DNA of 64,000 nt from Acephala macrosclerotiorum (GCA_014904845.1 MU119288.1:1-64000); one strand, 5' to 3'; positions 23,641 to 35,590 are shown, counted from the first letter of the stretch. Numbers and translations are program-made. Notes: generated from the letters alone by a model not told the origin.

Positions 23641-24791
23641 ACGCCATCTCTTAAACTAGCTTTCTGAATGAGAATCGTTTGTTGAAAGAATGATTGCTTG
23701 TGACTGAGCAAGTCCAGAATCGTCCAGAAAGGGAGGCTTTGGCTGGTCGACGTCAGTAGTTGGAGAAGGCATTCACTGAAGAGGTTCAGTCGAAATTACA
23801 ACAGAGCCAGAGGATACAGGTAGGATCTTCAAACATCAGACATAGCACCAAAGATCTCTCAAAGTCCGAGCACTCGCTGTATCCCACTTCTGCGTCAAAT
23901 AGAAGGTTCTTTACTTTCACACCTCAAGCTCTACCAATTTACAACGCAAATTCAAGAAGGTCATCCAATGCATAGACCATATTTCCGAGACTCCATCATG
24001 GAGATTATTCCCGCCAGTTGCAAAATACGTCTCCAGAATCACGTCTTCCAAAACCCCGCAAAACCCAGGCCTGAGGCGTTAAGATAGGGTTACAGGGGTT
24101 TCGCTTACGGCGGGGCTTCAGGGGTAGCGAGCCTTTGCTCAACGCATAGCCTCTGAACTATCCCACTCTCCGAGTATTTAGGAACGCGGCCTCCCACTTT
24201 CACTTGGATGTCACGGGCCCATGCCTTTATCACCAGGCTTCACTTTAAAAACAACGAGGTCTCCCTCCCTTTGGCATCGCTTCTGGTCCTCAACTCGATG
24301 CCGGGTTCCGTCTTGGTACTTCTCAGATGGCCTCGAAGATGGCGTATTTTGTCAGCTTACTCCTCTTCGGATGTCGATAACCGTGTTAGGAACATGGATT
24401 GGGTACGTGTTTTTTGCGGCGTAGAGTTCATTCTTGGAATTTTTGGTTAAGCTGTGGAGACTCGGTATCTTCCCGTTTCTCCTTTCTTGCTTCACAGCTA
24501 TCTTTGCGCAGGTCAAATGGCCGAGTCCGATTTCACGCTTGTGGGCCAAGCCCCAAAGCAATCATCATGTCGAAATCATAGCTCAAAATACGTGATAACA
24601 GATGCACGACAATCATGCAGGAACTATTCTTGTTGGGATTGTCCGTTTTTTTATTTGGACTTACAGCGATTGCTCGGCCACCCGGCTTCTGTATGTTTAG
24701 AATTCTTAAATACTTTGAGAACATCTCTAGAGCAGCTCAAATTACTACTCGGGCAGGATTGTAAGAACTTTTTCATTCACCGCCAGATAAC
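23641..24791. other. Intergenic region; no supported gene
   Basis: Several short frames overlap each other on both strands, none recognisable and most lacking ATG starts. The 24,050-24,210 part is GC-rich with CCCCG/AGGGG motifs and would be upstream of the transporter relic at 24,792. Nothing else can be supported. Confidence 0.5.
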
Positions 24792-24995
24792 ATGTCGGAA
24801 TCAAGCAAAGACGTTGCGGCAAGTGTTCATTCGCTCTCAGAAGCCTCTCTGGCAGTAAAATCTACTGCGGAGAAGAAGCTCGTGCGAAAATTAGATCTGG
24901 TCTCGATGCCCCCTTTGAGTAATTTCAATCTCATGCATATCATTCCGGAATGCCCTCTAACTTCTAGGCAGTGCTCGCATACTTTACTCACACAC

Positions 24996-25015
24996 TTGAT
25001 CGGGCTTGATCGGGC
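24996..25015. repeat. 10-bp tandem duplication (TTGATCGGGC x2)
   Basis: Perfect adjacent copies at 24,996-25,005 and 25,006-25,015 inside the transporter relic. One copy restores the expected LDRANLGNA reading; two copies shift the frame by one base. Confidence 0.9.
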
Positions 25016-25160
25016 AAACCTTGGAAATGCTAAGACTGGGGGCTGGAGGCTGATCTTGGTCTCGTTGGGAATCAGTTCTCGTTACTTCTGATTCTTTTCT
25101 ATATACCGTATGGGTTGTTCAACATTCCTGCGACCATGTCAGCGAAGAAATTCAATCCTG

Positions 25161-25190
25161 CAGTTGTGATGCCACCAGTTGTGATGCCAC
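25161..25190. repeat. 15-bp tandem duplication (CAGTTGTGATGCCAC x2)
   Basis: Perfect adjacent copies at 25,161-25,175 and 25,176-25,190 in the transporter relic. The length keeps the frame but duplicates five residues (VVMPP/VVMPL). Confidence 0.9.
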
Positions 25191-26428
25191 TTGTCGTGGG
25201 GATGTAGGGTACATTGGCAATGGCTTCCGCAGCAGCAACGAACTTCGGCGGAATACTAGCTTGTCGCATCTTGACGGGAGCAGTCGAGGCGGGATTCCTT
25301 CCTTGTGTGATGTTCTATTGCTCTCTGTTCTATACTAGGAAGGAATTGGCATTGAGGATATCGGCGTTTGGTATGATGGGCTTCGTTGCTGGTGCTGTTA
25401 GTGGAATCATGGCATACAGTGTTTTCCAGTGGCACAAGGAACTGAAGGTAAGGAGTCACTATGAATTTGCCAGAATTACGTCCTGACAGTACTAGGGTTG
25501 GTAATACCTATTTTTGATCGAAGGAGCGCTGACTGTCGGGATCTCCATTTTTCAACTTTTTCTGGCTCCCACGCAGCGTACCAACTTCTCGCTGGTTTAC
25601 CGAGGGCGAAGTAAAATTATCAGTCACGACTCGACCAAGATACTTCTCACGAAAAAGGATTTATCTGGGCAGATGCAGTCAAAGAATTCAAAGACTGGAA
25701 AATGTGGACTTTTGGATTCATGGCTCTTATGTATGGCATCGGTAGCAACAGCAGCTCCAACTTCTTGCCAGTAAGTCAATCCTTCGTGATTCTGCAATTT
25801 TCCGGACACTGATTATAGTCCCAGACCATGGCGAAACGCCTTACAGTCGACACCGCAAAAGCGAACCTTTACACAGTTAGTCCTAATCTAACTGCAGCCT
25901 TCATTCAATTGACAACTTCCTGGCTTTCCGACTACTTTCAACAACGTGCCACTTTCTCCGCAGGTGCTCTTGTCTCCCTCATCAAATTCATATTGTTAGG
26001 AACACTTGATCTCGTTCACCACGTGAAGGTTGAATACTTCATCACAGTATGTCTCCCGACCCGCATTTTTTATGTTCAAGCTAACTTATGAAGTATCTCA
26101 TCACATTCGGAACATTCACGCCCGGGATCTTAGTTCCCGCATGGGTCGCATCCACACCCACACGACGGCAGGTCGAGTAACAACTCTCGGGCTACTTTTT
26201 ATGGGGCAGAATTTGGCTGGTATCATCTCTTCGGCAGTTTTCAGAGCTCAAGATGCACTGATCTACAAACTTGCTCTAATTACGGTAGCGGTTACTCAAG
26301 GAGTCTTCATTGCGTTTTGTCTGCTTCAAAGACAGTACTATGCGAGGATCAACAAGAAGCTTGACAATGGCGAGATTGGGCAGGTTACTGGTATGGAGCT
26401 CAATCCAGGGTTTAGATATGCTCTTTGA

Positions 26429-27165
26429 AGCGAAATGCGATGTTGGAGTCACTCTTGAAATGGTCTCGCCATCCCTGGAATAACCTATCTGTCACTCCTA
26501 GTTGATTGATGTCTCGGCTCAGCTCGGCGATAGAGATTGCCGGTTGATAAATGAAGTTTACGTCGTCTTTCAACGACTAGGCTTTCTCAATAATCGAATG
26601 AAATGTACAGTACACTTGGCGGGTACCTGATTTCTGAAAACGTCTTGCTTGACTTCGAAAGTTCCATTGATTCGGAAATCGGTGCATAAGCGGGTATGAG
26701 CCATCTCCCAGAAAGCGAATTTGCGGACCCTCTCGTAGAGTTTAAACCGGAGTTGAGCATAATAATACTATTGCGTAAGGTTAATAAGGGGAACGTAAAG
26801 ATGCACGCCTCGCCTCGCCTCGAACCAGAGGTTCCAACTCAAGCATTAAACCATGTTAGCCAATCTAGCTGCACTATCAATATCTAGGTGCATATCCCTA
26901 TTCTTAGTCGCAAAGCCTTGCCGTAATCCGACTCTAGAACTTGAAAGATTGCGAAATGTTTCTTTCACATGTCGTGATTCGGTTTCGAACCCCGCTCTGT
27001 AGGTACAATTATTTCTCTACTATAGTTCGAGCACATCGGTGTGGCTCTACATCGACCACGAGTTGCGCCTTCATTTTTCATGCTTTCTTATTCTCAAGTA
27101 TATCCTATTCAGGTTGATAATTTTCAGTCCTCACCTTCGTCCTTCAGTCCAAGCCAGTTCGAGCA
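26429..27165. other. Intergenic region; no gene seen
   Basis: Between the transporter relic and the P450 relic. Only short unrecognised frames. The 100 bp before ATG 27,166 are CT-rich (TCCTCACCTTCGTCCTTCAG), a common fungal promoter/leader feature. Confidence 0.5.
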
Positions 27166-28886
27166 ATGGCGATTCATCTGGAAGAGCGTTATATGTTCCT
27201 CTTGCCCCTCGCGGCCTCGATCATCCCCAGTGTTGTTTACTTCCTGTCAAATGAACTTGTGCGATACAGAGCTCGTATCGAAGGTCTCAAAGGGCCCCGT
27301 GGTCTTCCTGTTGTAGGAAAGTTGTATGAAGTATTTCGACCTCCATATCATTCCAGAAAGTCCTCATGCTAAGGGTTCTTTCAGCTCCATAGTATCTCAG
27401 CCTCGGAACAATATCGCATCTGGACTGAGAAGTATGGTCCTGTCTTCCAAGTTCAGCTTGGCAATGTCGCAGTCGTGATTGTCAACTCTGCCGCAGCGGC
27501 GAAGAATCTCTTCTCGACTCAAACCTCAGCCTTGAACTCTAGGCCTGTGTTCCACATCTTTCACAAGGTATATTCTAAAACATTTTTCAGAATATAATCA
27601 GATATCGACTGAATAAACCTAGGTTGTGAGCAAGAATTTGCTGAGTATAGGTACCTCGCCTTGGGATGATAGCTGTCAGCAAAGAAGGAAGGCAGCTGCG
27701 ACCGCATTGAATCGATCAAAGACAGAGGGTTACTTGCCTGTGAGAATCTTTGGTATTCACAATTTCAGAAAGTCACTGAAATATGAAGATTCTCGATCTC
27801 GAAGTCACAGAATTCATCCGCGACCTTTACGAAGAAGGCAAAGGCGGGTCGCTCGCCATTGATCCCACAGAAATTACCCACCGCTTGTCTTTGAACCTGG
27901 GTCTTACTCTCAATTATGGCTTCCGGTAAGTTCACAAATTCTTTCGAGTCCAAATGGCGACTAACCCACTTCATCCCAGAGCGGATTCGACAAAAGCTCT
28001 TCAGAACTCACCTCTTCTCCAGGAGGTTATCCACATCGAAACAGAGATCGGAAAACTGCGGTCGGTAGGCATGAATTACAGCAACTATGTTCCCGCTCTA
28101 CGTATCCTGGATATTATCAAAAAAACTCTTCGCATCAGTCCCGGCCCCGTGTATAGCAGGGATATTGGAAGGAGGAGATTGCGGTACGTTTCTCCATTTT
28201 AAGGAAGCGAATGATAATAGTGCTAATGCTGAGACAATAGATACAACAAAGTGCTTTTGGATGAACTCAAACAAAGAATCGAAGAAGGAACAGACAATCC
28301 TTGCATTCAAGGCGGGGTTTTGAAAGATCCCGAAGCAAGCAACTTGACAGAGGAAGAACTTATCAGCATCAGCTTGAGCATGATGGCTGTACGTCTCTGA
28401 ATCCCCTCTCCATTATCGTATATACTGAACTTCCCAAGGGCGCGGAAACCACAACATCGACAATAGGGTGGGGAATCCTCCTCCTCGCCCATCGTTCCGA
28501 CATTCAAACGCTCGCTTACAACTCCATCCTTAAGTCTGGCATCGACCCTTCCAATGGTCCTGCAACCGTGACTCCATTCCATTCCCAAATCTGAATACTT
28601 TTTTTGCCTGAGATGGCTGGTACCAAACGCGCCGAGCCATTACACTTTTGGATATGGTGGGAGGATGCGCGTTGCGAGTCATGTTGCAAATCAAGGATTG
28701 TATATGGCGTTTCTGCATCTGATTGCCACGTATGAATTGTTGCTCGGGGGTGAGACTGATCTGGATGTAATTGATCCATTGGAGGGGATCGAGGATGTGC
28801 ACGCGACAAGAGCGGGGCCGAAGGGTGTGAAGGTGATGTTTGTGCCGAGACAGGAGAAGGGGGGATTGGAGAAGCCTGGCGCATGA
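27166..28886 (+). pseudogene. Cytochrome P450 (CYP620/O-methylsterigmatocystin-type layout), pseudogene
   Basis: The start is ATG 27,166. An N-terminal anchor (MFLLPLAASIIPSVVYFL) is followed by the proline/glycine hinge KGPRGLPVVGKLYE. Clean short introns lie at 27,331-27,384, 27,568-27,622, 27,740-27,788, 27,926-27,979, 28,184-28,240 and 28,389-28,438, and through all seven exons the frame is open. Exon 7 contains the I-helix motif A-GAETTTST (AGxET). After ILKSG the gene breaks: the K-helix ExxR and about 100 residues are missing. The heme-binding loop reads FGYGGRMR, with Arg (CGC, 28,668-28,670) where the axial Cys should be. A 1-nt shift precedes it. The first 330 residues look intact, so the damage is local and probably recent, but the product could not bind heme normally. 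The CYP family name is a guess. Confidence 0.85.
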
Positions 28887-28981
28887 AAAAGAGAAATGAT
28901 ACAGGGACTTTAGTTGAATCGCCGAAGTGAAGAATGGAGGCTAGATCACCACCTATCGGGGTGCTATTTTCACAGATGTTG

Positions 28982-30994
28982 TTAGTTAAATGAAGACATG
29001 CTTCCTCTTGCTTGATCTCTTCTTACCATCTGTTGGTCTCTCTGGAAGAGTTTAACTCTCTCTGAGCTGTAGAACTTAGATGCCTCCAATGCCTTCCAAT
29101 CTTTATCAAGAGTTGGCCAATACAGCTTGTTGATGACCACCAAAACCTTGACATAGAATCCTTTTGTTTGGGCGACAACCTTCAATAGTGACATTAAGAA
29201 AGTGACTTTCCGCACGCTTTCCTCTCTGCATCTGTCAATCCTGTCGAGCACGATGTAAATGCGCTTTGCGTTTCTGGGAAGCCGCAGAACGTGAACCATG
29301 ACATCCACGAGGACATCCAAATCCAGCATTCGGATGTCTTTTCCCTCAAGTTGAGCAGATAGCGATGGGTAGGATTCGTCTTGGAGGATTTGCGGTTCCT
29401 TTTGAAGGAATTGGTAGAGAATGCTGGCCAGTATCTCCTGGGGCAGGACATCTTTTGCTTGCCACGATGATTCTTGGCATAAATAATGCACAACCGACTC
29501 TCCGCTACCCCTCAGATCATTCGCGAGACCCATCACGGCAGGAGATAGCCATGACAGGTCATCTCGTTCCAGCGTGCTAGGTTCATTACGGCCAGCAAGG
29601 ATGAGCAGCTGTGAGATGTTGCTTTGAGACCAAACTTTCATTTCTTCGAATGAGGATAACAGTTCTTCAGTGGAAAGCTGTTCCACCCGCTCATCTGTGG
29701 CGAAGTTCTGAAGGATGCTTCCGTAGTTCGTGAGCGATGCCTTGAGATCCCGTTCTTGGGAAGGAGACTGCGCTAGGTAGCTTCTGAATTTGATCAACCG
29801 CTCATGCGAGGCATCCGCAATTAGTTCTGCAACAAGAAGGATATTGAGTTAGCGGTAAGCTCTTTCGCAAAAACTTGAAAGTCAGGACCTACTGTCTAGC
29901 TGTCTTTTCTGGTCTGTGTGGGACAAAAATTAGCTTGGGCGAATCTCAAGCTGAGAGTAACCAACCTTCAGCAAGCTTCTTCAGCTTGTCGACATTGACA
30001 CTCAGCAGCAACTCGCATTGGTTCTTCACAGCAAGAAGGTCTTTCTTGAAGTTTGAATTCGGAGCATAGAACCCCTGCTTGCCACTTAAGGATCTCCCCC
30101 ATCTCTCTGGGCTGCTATTAGATGACTAAAACTTGACAAATGTTTTCAGAAGTGCTTACTGATCCCATGGTTGGCGATGTAGTATTTGGCAGTCTCTCTT
30201 GAGAAGTAAATGACGCCTTTGTAAACAGCAGCTATCTTTCTTCCCAAGACAGCATTCCGATAGATCTGTTCGTACACGATCATACTGGGTAAGTATTCCT
30301 TGATATCCTCAAGCGTGTCCGTCAGTTCATCCTCAACCTTTTGTTTCACTGCCACCACCTAGAGTATATTAGCATTATTTAGAGCAAGTGGGCGAATTCA
30401 AGGGGACCCACCGTAAACAAAATGTTCAAAGTCTCATATGCCATGCCAACAAGGCCAGGGTCAGCTGACCCAGCGATATCAACAACACCCTTGAAAGCGT
30501 GCAGCCATGAAAGAAATGTGACTGCAAATTTTTGGACTCCATGTCCAAGTCTCCTGATACCATGAGCTCGTTTCTGAGAAAGGTCAGAGCGAGCTCGTAC
30601 AGCTGTTCCGAGTGCGTTGATGGTCGAGAAGGGCTCCACGAAGTTGTACGCTTCCTCGAATGATGCAGAACTTGACAGAGCTTCCTGAATTGTTGGCAGT
30701 CCTTTCGATTGCTCCCCTTTCTTGTCGCCTTTTGTTTCGTTAATGTTGGCGAGAATCCAAGTACGGAACTCATCTCGACCGCTTTGGACTTCTTCTAGGT
30801 TTTGCCTGATGTTGATTCGTATTAGCAATGTGTAGAGATTGATTCGACGCCCTTCGTAGGCATAATGTTTGATCACACGTGAGAAAGTTCATAGTGACGT
30901 ACTTTGAGCTCTTGGTTGGGAACCATTCTCCCGTTTCATCTAGAACGCTGTCCCCATTCGTCCTCTTCTGCAAACCACGATACTCCGACATCAT
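28982..30994 (-). CDS. Fungal STAND-like protein with DUF7708-type N-terminal region
   Basis: Likely start ATGATG at 30,994 (MMSEYRGLQKRTNGD); stop TAA at 28,982. Six exons of about 560 residues in all are joined by introns near 30,900-30,808, 30,416-30,360, 30,156-30,105, 29,964-29,913 and 29,892-29,828. Exon 2 carries the pattern VEPFSTINALGTAVRARSDL, KRAHGIRRLGHGVQKFA, FKGVVDIAGSADPG, seen in the N-terminal (DUF7708-like) region of many fungal STAND proteins. The next exon has AAVYKGVIYFSRETAKYYI. The C-terminal half has LILAGRNEPS, LANDLRGSGESVVHYL in place of a P-loop, and RIYIVLDRIDRC resembling Walker B. No intact GxxxxGK[ST] is present, so nucleotide binding is doubtful. No frame break was found. 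The family is assigned from memory of motifs, and the exact acceptor sites are tentative. Confidence 0.65.
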
Positions 30995-31561
30995 CGTTCC
31001 TTTTCCATCCAGAACAGAACGCCCATCGTGGAATGAAGTTCGGTTCTTCAGCCTGCACTAGGACGGGACAATCCAGACTTTTGTTCTCACGGACGGATAA
31101 TGGTTCCGATTCCAGAATAATTTTCGCCCCCAATGCTGACTGCACAAGCATGCTGAAAGACGTAAAGGATCATCCAATCCTCGTTTATCATTGGCTGTCG
31201 AGTACGATCAGGCGAATGAACATGGATCTATGCGAGGTTGGCGGCTTTTGCAACTTTGTCCCCACCCGGCGAGCGTAGCGAAGAGGTAGATCGATAGTCG
31301 CCATCTGTTCATGAAGCTGAAGCCATTTTATTCAAACCCAAGCCTCGAACAAGCCATCGGCAAGATCCGGCCTCTCAAAATTCGAGATTGAGCAGTGAGG
31401 GTTGCATCCTTTGATGTGACCAGGATGTTGAAGCGGGGCTGTGTATGGGGGCCAAAAGTCCAGGGAACGCAATTCTGCAAGCGTCAGCAGCGCATCAGAT
31501 AAATATATCGATAGGACCAGAGCCTCGCCCGTCAACTTCTTTTTGACATTGAGATTCAATC
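30995..31561. promoter_or_regulatory. Divergent intergenic region between STAND-like and AAA ATPase genes
   Basis: The two genes diverge from this 570-bp interval. It has overlapping short frames on both strands, none recognisable. No TATA box or repeat stands out. Confidence 0.4.
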
Positions 31562-34483
31562 ATGGCGGAAAGCACCACCGTCCCAGCCCCTGCCGTGGAA
31601 GCCACTGCGCCAGCGGTGAATGGAGGTCCACCACCAGGTAGCCCCCCCGCGCCATTCTCCCCCATCTCTCCCCAAGGACTTCCTCCTCTGCAACCAGGAA
31701 TGCCCATGGGGCCTCCACCAGGACTTCCACCTGGATTCATTCCTGTCGCATTTCCACAGGAATTGAATTACCTTCGAGAACAGCACCGAAAGTATACAGA
31801 GCTTCTGGAGAGAAGGAATCGAGAGCTTGAAGCGCGTGTAGCCAATGGCGGTAGAAGGATAGGTCGGAAGGTAAGCTCTCCCTCGTAGATGGTCGTGAAG
31901 AAATATACTAATATCTGCAAAGAGATCCGGATCTCGATCTGGGTCCGACAGTGGCAGCGATCGAAGTGTTTCTCGGTCCTCAGTAAGTACTAACATTCCA
32001 CATCACATCCTCACCGTCACAGCTTATTCATCGCTGGAAGTCCATGGTTGACTATTTTTAGGCCAAAGACAAGAAGGATGAAACATCTAACAAAGACGGC
32101 AAGCCTCCCCAATACAGGATAACGTATTGGGAGGAAGTAGGTGATGGTCGATGGGACGACGTACCAGAAGAGGACGTCGACAAGAACGAAAAGAAGACGA
32201 AGAAAAAGACAGCGAAAGTCGAATACGCCTTCACCTATCGAAAGTTCCGAGGAAAGGATGCCGATCCTCCGGAAGTCGTGTTTGGTCCCAGGATGTGCTC
32301 TCTATTCCGCAGGCTGCTTCCCCACTTCCCAGAGCATGACTTAGACATCGAAGATCCCATATTCGTCTCTCCGTATCCTATGTTGATCTATAATTGGGAT
32401 CTTCTGGAGAAAGAAGCAAACAAAGAGACCGAAGACGTCGAAGAGAAACAAGACCTCGAGAATCTGAAAGTGATGATGCAGATTATGTCGACGAACTCTG
32501 GAGACCCAAAGTTGGATACATATTTCCGCAGTCGAAGCGCAAATTTGAAGAATGGCAAGATCACGTACGAGACTGTATGGACGCTTTTCCCACCAGGTGA
32601 GATGGTCATATCCAGGCCGTTCCTCGAAAAAGATCAGCTTTTCATCGTCCAAGATTGCCTCCGTTACGGCTGGCCGTTGATGGAAAGCAATCGTCGACGA
32701 AAACCAGCTCCGTGGACCGTCATTTGTTGGTCCTATGATTGGGACGGCGCATACTTCGATCGAAAGCCTTTCGAGTTCCACAGTACGTGAAATTCTGCCC
32801 TTTGATTGAGGAGATATTCAGAGCCGAGCTCTTCGCGAGCTGCAAACTCGACTCCTAGATTATACTTGAAATGCCATACTGATCTATCTATAGTCGAGTA
32901 TTTCTCAGGCACACGCTTCATTAACTCATTGAACATCTATCCAGTGAACTTTTATCGTGAGCCTGGGACCGACGCGACCTGGGAAGTGAGCTTAAAGCCT
33001 ACATTGATTGAGAGAGGGAAGAGGTTTAGAGAAATTTGCGTTGCTCCCAAAGGTTCGCGGATGTTCGATTACAATGGCTTAGCGCTCTCTCGTGGGAGGG
33101 GTATTTCGGCGCAGGCTACGCCAGGTGAGGAGTCGCCCATTCCTGGAGGTTATGGTGCGGACGGATTGAGTGGAGATTATTGGGACGAGTTCTCTTCAGA
33201 ACCTCCAGTGTTCAAAACACCATCGACCAAAAAGACCCAGGTACGATCCACTCGTCAATTTCAAAAATTTAACCACTGACTGTTGTTGTTTTAGGTGAAA
33301 GGGACTGTCATGGTAGATTTCGAGGCCTACGTTCAGCACGCCTCAATCAACGTTCCGCTAGGATCATTGGAACCATCCATTCGCGAGAGCGAATGCGGAT
33401 GCTCAACGTGCCAGAAGAACGACATCCTACGTAAAACTCTCAAATTTGATTATGACAAGGTCAAGGCTTCGGTGCCGCTCGATAAGTGGGAAGAAGACCA
33501 ACTTCTGATCTGCCCTCCACGTGTCATGGGCTACGCGATGCGTCCCGGACAGTGGGCGCAGTTGCAGGTTGAGGAGGTGAAGACTGCAGTGATCAATCCC
33601 GAAGCAGATGCTTTCGATCACAAGCTTTCGTTGAATGAGAAGACCAAGAAGCTCATCAAGGACTTAGTTGTCAATCATGAGAAAGGCAAGAAACGTGATG
33701 GAAAAGGACTTGATGATCTCGTTGAAGACAAGGGCAAGGGATTGGTGTTATTATTCCACGGTATGTTAATGCCCCCAAGCTAAACGAGATCAAGAAGTGA
33801 TGAAATTTCCAGGTCCTCCAGGCGTAGGAAAGACGCTCACAGCCGAAAGCGTCGCAAAGTCAACAGGAAAGCCACTATTCTCGATTGGTGTCTCTGATAT
33901 CGGTGTCAATTCACGAACAGCCGAGAAGAACCTACGAAGGTTCTTCAACCTTGCGACTGATTGGGAGGCAGTCATGCTCATCGACGAAGCAGACGTCTTC
34001 CTCAACAGCCGTGGTCAAGGAGAGACCAACCTGGAAAAGAACGCACTCGTCTCTGTCCTGCTTCGCGTTCTGGAATACTATGAAGGTATCCTCATCCTCA
34101 CAACGAATCGAATCAACTCTTTCGACGTGGCAGTACAATCCAGAGTTCACCTCGCTGTCAAATACCAGAATTTCGACGAGACCCAAATTTCTGAGATCTA
34201 CTCTATCTTTCTCAAGCAGGTCAAAGACGACGACAATATTGAGGACTGGGGTGAGATACGAGGCTGGATCAAGATCGAGAGTCGAAGCTCGAAGTTTAAT
34301 GGTCGTCAGATTCGAAACATTGTTTCTGCTGCTTTGGGTCTGGCTCGAGCTGAGCGCAAAAAGCTGAACTCGCAGCATCTGGATACCATTGTACGGAAGA
34401 CCGGAGAGTTCCACGAAGAGCTCGCGGAGCAACGCAAGGCGTACGAGATGAAACAGTTGGCAAGAGGATACGGTGAAAGGTAA
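31562..34483 (+). CDS. AAA-family ATPase with N-terminal fungal (DUF7025-like) region
   Basis: ATG 31,562 to TAA 34,483 in six exons (31,562-31,870; 31,923-31,982; 32,062-32,782; 32,894-33,240; 33,295-33,760; 33,813-34,483) gives about 857 residues with no frame break. The N-terminus is Pro/Gly-rich with a coiled segment (YLREQHRKYTELLERRNREL). The middle has the DUF7025-like blocks FGPRMCSLFRRLLPHFPEHD and EYFSGTRFINSLNIYPVNFY, then ICPPRVMGYAMR. The C-terminal AAA module shows Walker A GPPGVGKT (split by the last intron between HG and PPGVGKT), Walker B AVMLIDEADVFL, a sensor-1 LILTTNR and arginine-rich SRVHLAVKY. It is a soluble-looking ATPase; its substrate is unknown. The third intron (32,783-32,893) is homologous to an intron in the sugar-transporter relic. 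Confidence 0.9.
32783..32893 (+). repeat. Introner-like intron copy A (111 nt)
   Basis: Intron GTACGTGAAATTCTGCCC...CTATCTATAG in the AAA ATPase gene, splitting an Ile codon in phase 1 (A/TC). It aligns along its full length with the 111-nt intron at 44,240-44,350 in an unrelated gene; about three quarters of positions agree by eye. Other introns in this gene are 49-79 nt and dissimilar. Confidence 0.8.
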
Positions 34484-34877
34484 ACATATGGAGTGGGATG
34501 TTGCATGGCTTGTAAGCGAATGTACGAAGACTTGGACAGAAAATTATACATGAAGTCGCTTGATTTATGATTGAAACTAGACCATGCAGAAATCGGACTA
34601 AGAATATCTCCAAACAAACTCCGCCCATAAATAAATGCCGGCGACGGCAATCATGGATGCTAAGAGGCATCGTCCCAAAAGAGAAACACCCGTAAGCTCG
34701 AAATGACCAATTCCTCTCGCCTGCAAGAGTCGATGCCTTCAAGCTCGTCATCAAGACCTTGAAAATCCTGCGCCATTTCACTTCCTAACAAGATCGCTAA
34801 CCTGGATGATTGTTAACCTTGATCTGAAATGTTAGACTCTGGAACTTACAGGCAATGAGGAATCGATCAGTTGGCTT

Positions 34878-35590
34878 TCAGGGCTCTTCAAGATCGGTGG
34901 CAGGAGTGGCAACCGCAGGTGGGGGTAGAGCAGGAGAGATTCGAACCATGGCCACACTGTTGTTGGCAGTCTTGACATCCGCGGGGCCGGTGGGCGGACG
35001 GTTGAATTTCGACAAAACACTTTCCGGAGGAGGGGTTCTTGATCCACCGGAAGGGAGAGGAGAGTCATCTGATATATCACTCCCACTCTCATAACAGGAG
35101 TCGTTGCCATCCGAGAAGTCCCCGATTTTCTCTAGGAAATGACCATCATTGTAACCTAGAGCTTGTTCGAGGAGTCCGCGGCCTGCATCTTGAACTTCAG
35201 TCCTATCTCCATTGGCTTGACCATGATTGAATGCAGGAGAGGAGTCGATGCCCAGATCTTGGATGGAGCGCGATCCACCTTGACGAAGGCGGCTTGTTGG
35301 TGTAAAACGATGGATCTCGGTGAGCGAAAGCTGACGTCTAGCCGGAAGCCTATGATAGGAGCCTTGGTCAAGTCGATAATCAAGTGCACTTTCTGTATCA
35401 TCAAAGTTCTGGAATCCACCGAAAGGGAGGGCAAAGGTATGATCCACGCGAACCTTGGTGGCCTTGCCCAAGCATTTTCCGCCTTCAAGCCAGTATCGCG
35501 CTCGTCCATTGGCGTTAGCCTCGAGTTGCAGCTTTGAGTTGAAGTTGAGTCCAAGGGGACTGTAACGTTTCTTGTCGTTACTTATTTCCC
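34878..35590 (-). CDS. Hypothetical low-complexity protein, gene model incomplete
   Basis: A minus-strand frame is open from about 35,590 to the stop at 34,878 (about 235 residues). It includes LNFNSKLQLEANANGRARYW, FALPFGGFQNFDD, a Ser/Asp-rich stretch and a Pro/Ala-rich tail (ISPALPPPAVATPATDLEEP). No ATG opens this frame upstream before a stop, so at least one 5' exon is needed; candidate exons at 35.6-36.25 kb read SRRGIVKPGTTDAQADAHF and RTLRGSSVARDSESSLLSIM, but I could not join them in frame. No domain is recognised. The end abuts the 3' side of the AAA ATPase gene (tail-to-tail). Confidence 0.4.

Larger units (their letters stand above)
24792..26428 (+). pseudogene. MFS transporter, allantoate permease (Dal5/ACS) family, pseudogene
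   Basis: The start is ATG 24,792 (MSESSKDVAASVHS). The body follows the Dal5/anion:cation symporter pattern: EKKLVRKLDL, LDRANLGNAKTG, FYIPYGLFNIPAT (in a second frame), MASAAATNFGGILACRILTG, GAVEAGFLPCVMFYCSLFYT, WMFG-type central region, and C-terminal LFMGQNLAGIISSAVF. Introns are visible at 24,919-24,971, 25,448-25,495 and near 25,770-25,820. It is broken by a 10-bp tandem duplication (24,996-25,015), a 1-nt shift near 25,040, TAG 25,205-25,207 where TGG is expected, TAA 25,502-25,504 where CAA (Gln) is expected, and further shifts at 25.56-25.66 and 26.19 kb. A 15-bp in-frame tandem duplication lies at 25,161-25,190. The substrate would be a small organic anion or ureide. Confidence 0.85.

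Noticed and set aside
27166..28600. Intact P450 gene
   Set aside because: The first seven exons are clean, but ExxR and the heme Cys are missing, so it was called a pseudogene.
30904..31278. 124-residue plus-strand frame overlapping the first exon of the STAND-like gene
   Set aside because: Antisense to a well-supported exon and without recognisable residues.
32341..32781. 146-residue minus-strand frame inside the AAA ATPase
   Set aside because: Shadow of the third exon of a clear plus-strand gene.
34296..34781. 161-residue minus-strand frame at the end of the AAA ATPase
   Set aside because: Overlaps the AAA C-terminal exon, no recognisable motif; a shadow frame.
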